Source: UBA1930 sp943368475 (GTDB taxonomy: Bacteria > Bacteroidota > Bacteroidia > Chitinophagales > Chitinophagaceae). From it: 64,000 nucleotides of DNA. The stretch covers positions 62,001 through 126,000 of the forward strand of contig CALRLF020000001.1 in NCBI GenBank assembly GCA_943368475.1, given 5' to 3'. Shown piece by piece: positions 60,594 through 64,000 of this stretch. The notes under the pieces are model-generated. The model saw only the letters and a list, made by a program, of their open reading frames with translations, was not told the DNA's origin and made no database searches. A program made the position numbers and the translations under genes. How positions within the stretch are numbered: position 1 is the first letter of the stretch; the number at the start of each line of letters is the position of its first letter.

Positions 60594-61718
60594 ATGCAGT
60601 TAGCCGATTTGTATAGCAGGGCCCTGAAATTTGAATTTTTAAGTATAGAGGAGGGCATGTTTTTATTTGAACATGCACCATTGGCCGAGTTGATGTTTGT
60701 TGCCAATGAAATGAAAAAACACCATGTACCACATGGAAAAGTTACCTGGCAAATTGATAGAAATGTAAATACCACCAATGTGTGTATTGCCAATTGTAAG
60801 TTTTGTAATTTTTATAGAATTCCTGGTCATGCTGAAGCATATATTACTGATATGCCCACTTATAGAACCAAAATTGAAGAAACCATAAAATATGGTGGAG
60901 ACCAATTGTTGTTGCAAGGTGGACATCATCCAGCATTAGGATTGGATTTTTATACCAAAACATTTAGGGAGATTAAGCAAGAATATCCAACCATTAAATT
61001 ACATGCTCTTGGGCCCCCAGAGATTGCACATATTACCAAACTAGAAAAAAGTACCCATCACGAAGTGTTGAAAGCTTTAAAAGAAGCTGGGTTGGATAGT
61101 TTGCCAGGTGCAGGTGCTGAAATTTTAATTGATAGAGTTCGCAGATTAATTAGCAAAGGAAAATGTGGAGCCGATGAGTGGTTGGCAGTAATGCATGAAG
61201 CCCATAAATTAGATATTACTACTAGTGCAACCATGATGTTTGGCCATGTAGAAACATTAGAAGAGCGTTTTATTCACTTGGTGAAAATTCGTGAAGTACA
61301 AGCCATGAAGCCTGAACATGCCAAAGGATTTTTAGCGTTTATACCATGGACTTTTCAAGATGTAGATACTTTATTGGCAAGAATCAGGGGTGTACAAAAC
61401 TTAATTACTGCAGAAGAATACATTCGTATGATTGCCATTAGCCGAATTATGTTACCTAATGTAAAAAATATTCAAGCAAGCTGGTTAACAGTAGGTAAAC
61501 AAACAGCACAAATTTGTTTAAATGCAGGTGCCAATGATTTTGGCAGCATTATGATTGAAGAAAATGTAGTAAGTGCTGCCGGTGCTCCTCACAGATTTAC
61601 CTATACTACCATTCAAGATGCGATACGTGAAGCAGGTTTCGAACCTCAATTACGTAATCAGCAATATGAATGGAGAGAAATTCCTGAAAGTATTGAAGAA
61701 CAGGTGGTTAATTATTAA
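60594..61718 (+). CDS. mqnC: Cyclic dehypoxanthinyl futalosine synthase MqnC
   Basis: Radical-SAM enzyme of the futalosine route to menaquinone. The 374-residue protein has the cluster motif CIANCKFCNF, preceded by DRNVNTTNVC, the QGGHHPALGLDFY block, SLPGAGAEILIDRVR, MMFGHVETLEERF and NIQASWLTVGKQ with ANDFGSIMIEENVVSAAG, all diagnostic of MqnC rather than MqnE. No other mqn gene lies in the window. A terminator follows at 61761. Confidence 0.92.
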   Translation: MQLADLYSRALKFEFLSIEEGMFLFEHAPLAELMFVANEMKKHHVPHGKVTWQIDRNVNTTNVCIANCKFCNFYRIPGHAEAYITDMPTYRTKIEETIKYGGDQLLLQGGHHPALGLDFYTKTFREIKQEYPTIKLHALGPPEIAHITKLEKSTHHEVLKALKEAGLDSLPGAGAEILIDRVRRLISKGKCGADEWLAVMHEAHKLDITTSATMMFGHVETLEERFIHLVKIREVQAMKPEHAKGFLAFIPWTFQDVDTLLARIRGVQNLITAEEYIRMIAISRIMLPNVKNIQASWLTVGKQTAQICLNAGANDFGSIMIEENVVSAAGAPHRFTYTTIQDAIREAGFEPQLRNQQYEWREIPESIEEQVVNY

Positions 61719-61760
61719 AAAAACAGCATTTTGAGCCGTTTAAAACCCACATATTTATGC

Positions 61761-61788
61761 TACCCTTCGTTTGAAGGGTATTTTTTTT
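61761..61788 (+). terminator. Terminator after mqnC
   Basis: TACCCTTC (61761-61768) / GAAGGGTA (61773-61780) with eight T residues following. Confidence 0.82.
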
Positions 61789-61870
61789 CTTTGCACTGTA
61801 ACAAATTTTACCTTGTATCGTATAACACATTACAAGGCAAGCATTAACTGATTATTTATTCCGACTGTTT

Positions 61871-62356
61871 ATGACCGAAAAAAATTACAACGACTGTGTA
61901 ACGCAATACGCCGACAACGTATTCAGGTTCATAGTTAAAAATTTAAAGCATGAAGAAGATGCACGTGATATTGTGCAAACAGCTTTTGAAAAAATGTGGC
62001 GTAACAGAGAAGCTGTAGAAAACGATAAGGCAAAATCGTATTTGTTTACTGTAGCGTACAATCAAATGATTGACCATATCAGAAAAAACAAGCGTATACA
62101 GCTGAAAGAGGAATTTAAAGAGGAAACTAAAGTGGGTTATCAATCAAACAGCAATACAAAAAAAGTATTGTTGGAAGCGTTGAACCGTTTAAGTGAAACG
62201 CAAAAAAGCCTAATCATGCTGAAAGATTATGAAGGCTATAATTATGAAGAAATAGGAAAAATTATGAGCCTGAACGAAAGTCAGGTGAAAGTTTACCTGC
62301 ACAGGGCAAGATTGGCTTTAAGAGATTATTTAGTGAAGCCCGAAAATGTGTTGTAA
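61871..62356 (+). CDS. ECF RNA polymerase sigma factor
   Basis: A 161-residue group-IV sigma factor. Region 2 spans residues ~10-75 (ADNVFRFIVKNLKHEEDARDIVQTAFEKMWRN ... SYLFTVAYNQMIDHIRK), and region 4 ~95-155 (RLSETQKSLIMLKDYEGYNYEEIGKIMSLNESQVKVYLHRARLALRDYL). It is followed 35 bp later by a membrane protein with anti-sigma features and then an outer-membrane protein, the usual ECF operon order. Confidence 0.93.
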   Translation: MTEKNYNDCVTQYADNVFRFIVKNLKHEEDARDIVQTAFEKMWRNREAVENDKAKSYLFTVAYNQMIDHIRKNKRIQLKEEFKEETKVGYQSNSNTKKVLLEALNRLSETQKSLIMLKDYEGYNYEEIGKIMSLNESQVKVYLHRARLALRDYLVKPENVL

Positions 62357-62391
62357 GCAAATTTTAACCTCCATTTCAAACAAAACAAAAC

Positions 62392-63498
62392 ATGAACATT
62401 AACAGAAATAATTACGAAGAGTTTTTCCTAATGTATGTAGATGGGGAATTAAACAACCATCAACAACAAATGGTAGAAGCTTTTGTACAGCAGAATGCCG
62501 ATTTACAATTTGAGTTGAATATGTTATTGGAGACTAAATTGGTGTTGGATGAAGAAATCGTTTTTGACAAATCTGTTTTGTACAAAAATGAAGCCGATGC
62601 AATCAATGCAACCAATGCCGAAGAAAAATTTTTGTTGTACGTAGATAATGAATTAAACACTACTGCTAAAGCCGAAGTAGAAACATTTGTATTACAACAC
62701 CCTGCTTTTCAAAACAATTTTACTGCATTAAAAAATACTGTTTTACCAGTAGAAACAATTGCTTGTCCAGATAAAGAAAGTTTGTATAAAAAAGAAGAGA
62801 AGCCTGTTGTATTTATGTGGGTAAAACGTTTGAGTATTGCAGCAGCCATTTTATTTTTTGCAGTTATGGCATGGCAGTTAATTCCATCTAATACTGTTCA
62901 AACAGCTGTTGGTTCATCTGTAGCCAGCAATACAGAAAGTTCGAAAAAAAATGAGGTTGTTCCTGTAACTTCTAGTACAACTCAATCGTTAAAAATAGAA
63001 AATACTACAGCTGCAACCAATCAACAAAAAATGCCAGTTGTAGAAGGTACTGAACAAACAGAAACTGTACGATTTGCTAAAAACAATAACGAACAAGTTG
63101 TTACTAACAATACTGTTCAAACAACTGCCAGCAATCAAAACAACACAGTACATAACAATATCACAACACAGCAACCAGTACAACAAATTGCAGGTGTGGT
63201 AACCCAAATAAACAAAACAGAAAACAGCATTGCAACCACAGTAAAAAATACAGAAAATGTAAACAAAACTGTAAATACAATAAATAAGCAAGATGCAATT
63301 GTTAGTGTTCAACCTGCAGTGTACAAGCAGCTAGACACTAACGAAGAAGAAGGCAACAACACGGTTTATGTAGGTAATTTAAAAGTAAACAAAACCAAAT
63401 TAAACAACCTGTTTAAAAAAGCCAAGGGCTTGTTTGGTAAATCTAAAAAAGAAGAAGTTTCAGATGAAACCTATACTTCAAAATCTAATACACTTTAA
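62392..63498 (+). CDS. Probable anti-sigma factor with duplicated N-terminal domain
   Basis: A 368-residue membrane protein. Residues ~7-67 and ~74-135 are two copies of one domain: both start with EE-x-F-L-x-YVD-(G/N)-ELN and end with DK-(S/E)-x-LYK. In anti-sigma factors this domain usually occurs once. A single membrane helix follows (RLSIAAAILFFAVMAWQL, about 146-163), then a Gln/Asn/Thr-rich periplasmic region and a basic C-terminus. The CxxC of zinc-binding anti-sigma factors is absent. Its place behind the ECF sigma gene supports the assignment. Confidence 0.78.
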   Translation: MNINRNNYEEFFLMYVDGELNNHQQQMVEAFVQQNADLQFELNMLLETKLVLDEEIVFDKSVLYKNEADAINATNAEEKFLLYVDNELNTTAKAEVETFVLQHPAFQNNFTALKNTVLPVETIACPDKESLYKKEEKPVVFMWVKRLSIAAAILFFAVMAWQLIPSNTVQTAVGSSVASNTESSKKNEVVPVTSSTTQSLKIENTTAATNQQKMPVVEGTEQTETVRFAKNNNEQVVTNNTVQTTASNQNNTVHNNITTQQPVQQIAGVVTQINKTENSIATTVKNTENVNKTVNTINKQDAIVSVQPAVYKQLDTNEEEGNNTVYVGNLKVNKTKLNNLFKKAKGLFGKSKKEEVSDETYTSKSNTL

Positions 63499-63518
63499 TT
63501 AATTTAAACTTTACTGAA

Positions 63519-64000
63519 ATGAAAACAGTTTTATTAGCAGCAACCAGTTTACTGGCTGTACAAGTAAGCTTTGCTCAAACAGATACCTCAACAAAAAAAG
63601 CAGATACATTGGTTGCTGGCAACTTTGTAATTGTAAAAAAACCTTCAAAATCTGTGAAAATTGAAATGAGCACTAAAAGAGGCTTAGATGTAACTTATAA
63701 CAATGGTAAAAAGAAAAACAGTAATATTAGTACCAACTGGTGGATTATAGACTTAGGTTTTACCAATCTTACAGATAATACCAATTATACAAGTGCCCAA
63801 GGTGGTGGATATCTAAGAACCTTAAACACAGCTGCTGGTCCTGTTACTGCTAATAGTATGAAATTAAATACCGGTAAAAGTTCCAACTTTAACTTGTGGT
63901 TTTTTATGCAAAAAATGAATGTGTATAAGAATGTGGTAAACCTGAAATATGGTCTAGGATATGAAATGTACAACTTCCGTTACGACAGAAGTTTAAGCTA
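63519..64000 (+). CDS. Predicted outer-membrane beta-barrel protein (cut by window edge)
   Basis: Starts at ATG 63519, 20 bp after the anti-sigma gene, and stays open to the end of the window (160 residues seen). A signal peptide (KTVLLAATSLLAVQVSFAQ) is followed by beta-rich sequence such as TNWWIIDLGFTNLTDN and VNLKYGLGYEMYNFRYDRSL, typical of outer-membrane beta-barrel proteins in ECF operons of this phylum. The right part and the function are out of view. Confidence 0.75.
   Translation, partial: MKTVLLAATSLLAVQVSFAQTDTSTKKADTLVAGNFVIVKKPSKSVKIEMSTKRGLDVTYNNGKKKNSNISTNWWIIDLGFTNLTDNTNYTSAQGGGYLRTLNTAAGPVTANSMKLNTGKSSNFNLWFFMQKMNVYKNVVNLKYGLGYEMYNFRYDRSLS

Noticed and set aside
1..64000. 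tRNA, rRNA, CRISPR array, transposase or phage gene
   Set aside because: I looked for cloverleaf-like stems with CCA-type ends, regular direct repeats with spacers, and DDE or tyrosine recombinase motifs, and found none that stood up.

Overview
The window is a stretch of chromosome from a low-GC member of the Bacteroidota, most likely family Chitinophagaceae or a close relative. Reasons: gliding/T9SS genes gldE and gldD, a protein with a type A T9SS sorting tail, A-rich leaders with few Shine-Dalgarno sequences, promoter -7 boxes of the TAnnTTTG type, many TTG/GTG starts, futalosine-route menaquinone synthesis, and orders typical of the phylum (rsfS-ftsH divergent from birA; mutY-ssb-gldE-gldD divergent from HU-TPR-small basic protein-RNase G). 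No rRNA, tRNA, CRISPR array, prophage or intact insertion sequence was seen.

Layout. 1-5.2 kb: ftsH (cut by the left edge) and rsfS, divergent from birA, a gamma-glutamylcyclotransferase-like protein, LpxH and a predicted secreted protein. 5.2-14.5 kb: a TPR sensor kinase, a SWIM-SNF2 helicase, a lipoprotein and a PhoB/PhoR-like pair. 14.6-16.8 kb: a secreted protein with a possible caspase/CHAT-like C-terminus. 16.8-24 kb: gldD, gldE, ssb, mutY, then HU, a TPR protein, a 31-residue ribosomal-type protein and RNase G. 24-29.9 kb: an orphan hairpin transcript candidate, radA, a ParD antitoxin with an internally deleted parE, comF, a beta-helix-like lipoprotein and two tandem glutathione peroxidases. 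29.9-36.8 kb: a TolC/HlyD/ABC exporter with a degenerate ATPase, and a SulP transporter with a beta-carbonic anhydrase. 36.9-45 kb: housekeeping enzymes (fabG, GH3 family, lptB, metF, adk, msrB). 45-54 kb: a large sortilin/Asp-box protein, a TMEM175-family remnant, a one-domain asparaginase, an outer-membrane barrel, a third glutathione peroxidase, an aldehyde dehydrogenase and tadA. 54-64 kb: an AT-rich TPR-DUF2971 gene, superoxide dismutase, a T9SS-exported nuclease, a PDZ aspartic protease, mqnC, and an ECF sigma/anti-sigma/outer-membrane cluster cut by the right edge.

Themes. Oxidative-stress genes are dense (three glutathione peroxidases, MsrB, SOD, MutY). Envelope and secretion functions are represented by gldD/gldE, the T9SS cargo nuclease, LptB, LpxH and the TolC/HlyD/ABC set. 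Accessory material is slight but informative: two genes (parE and a TMEM175 channel) keep both ends and have lost their middles, four intergenic stretches look like dispersed repeats, and one short promoter-hairpin unit has no gene. The least explained items are the caspase/CHAT-like secreted protein, the TPR-DUF2971 gene, the degenerate exporter and the orphan hairpin unit.
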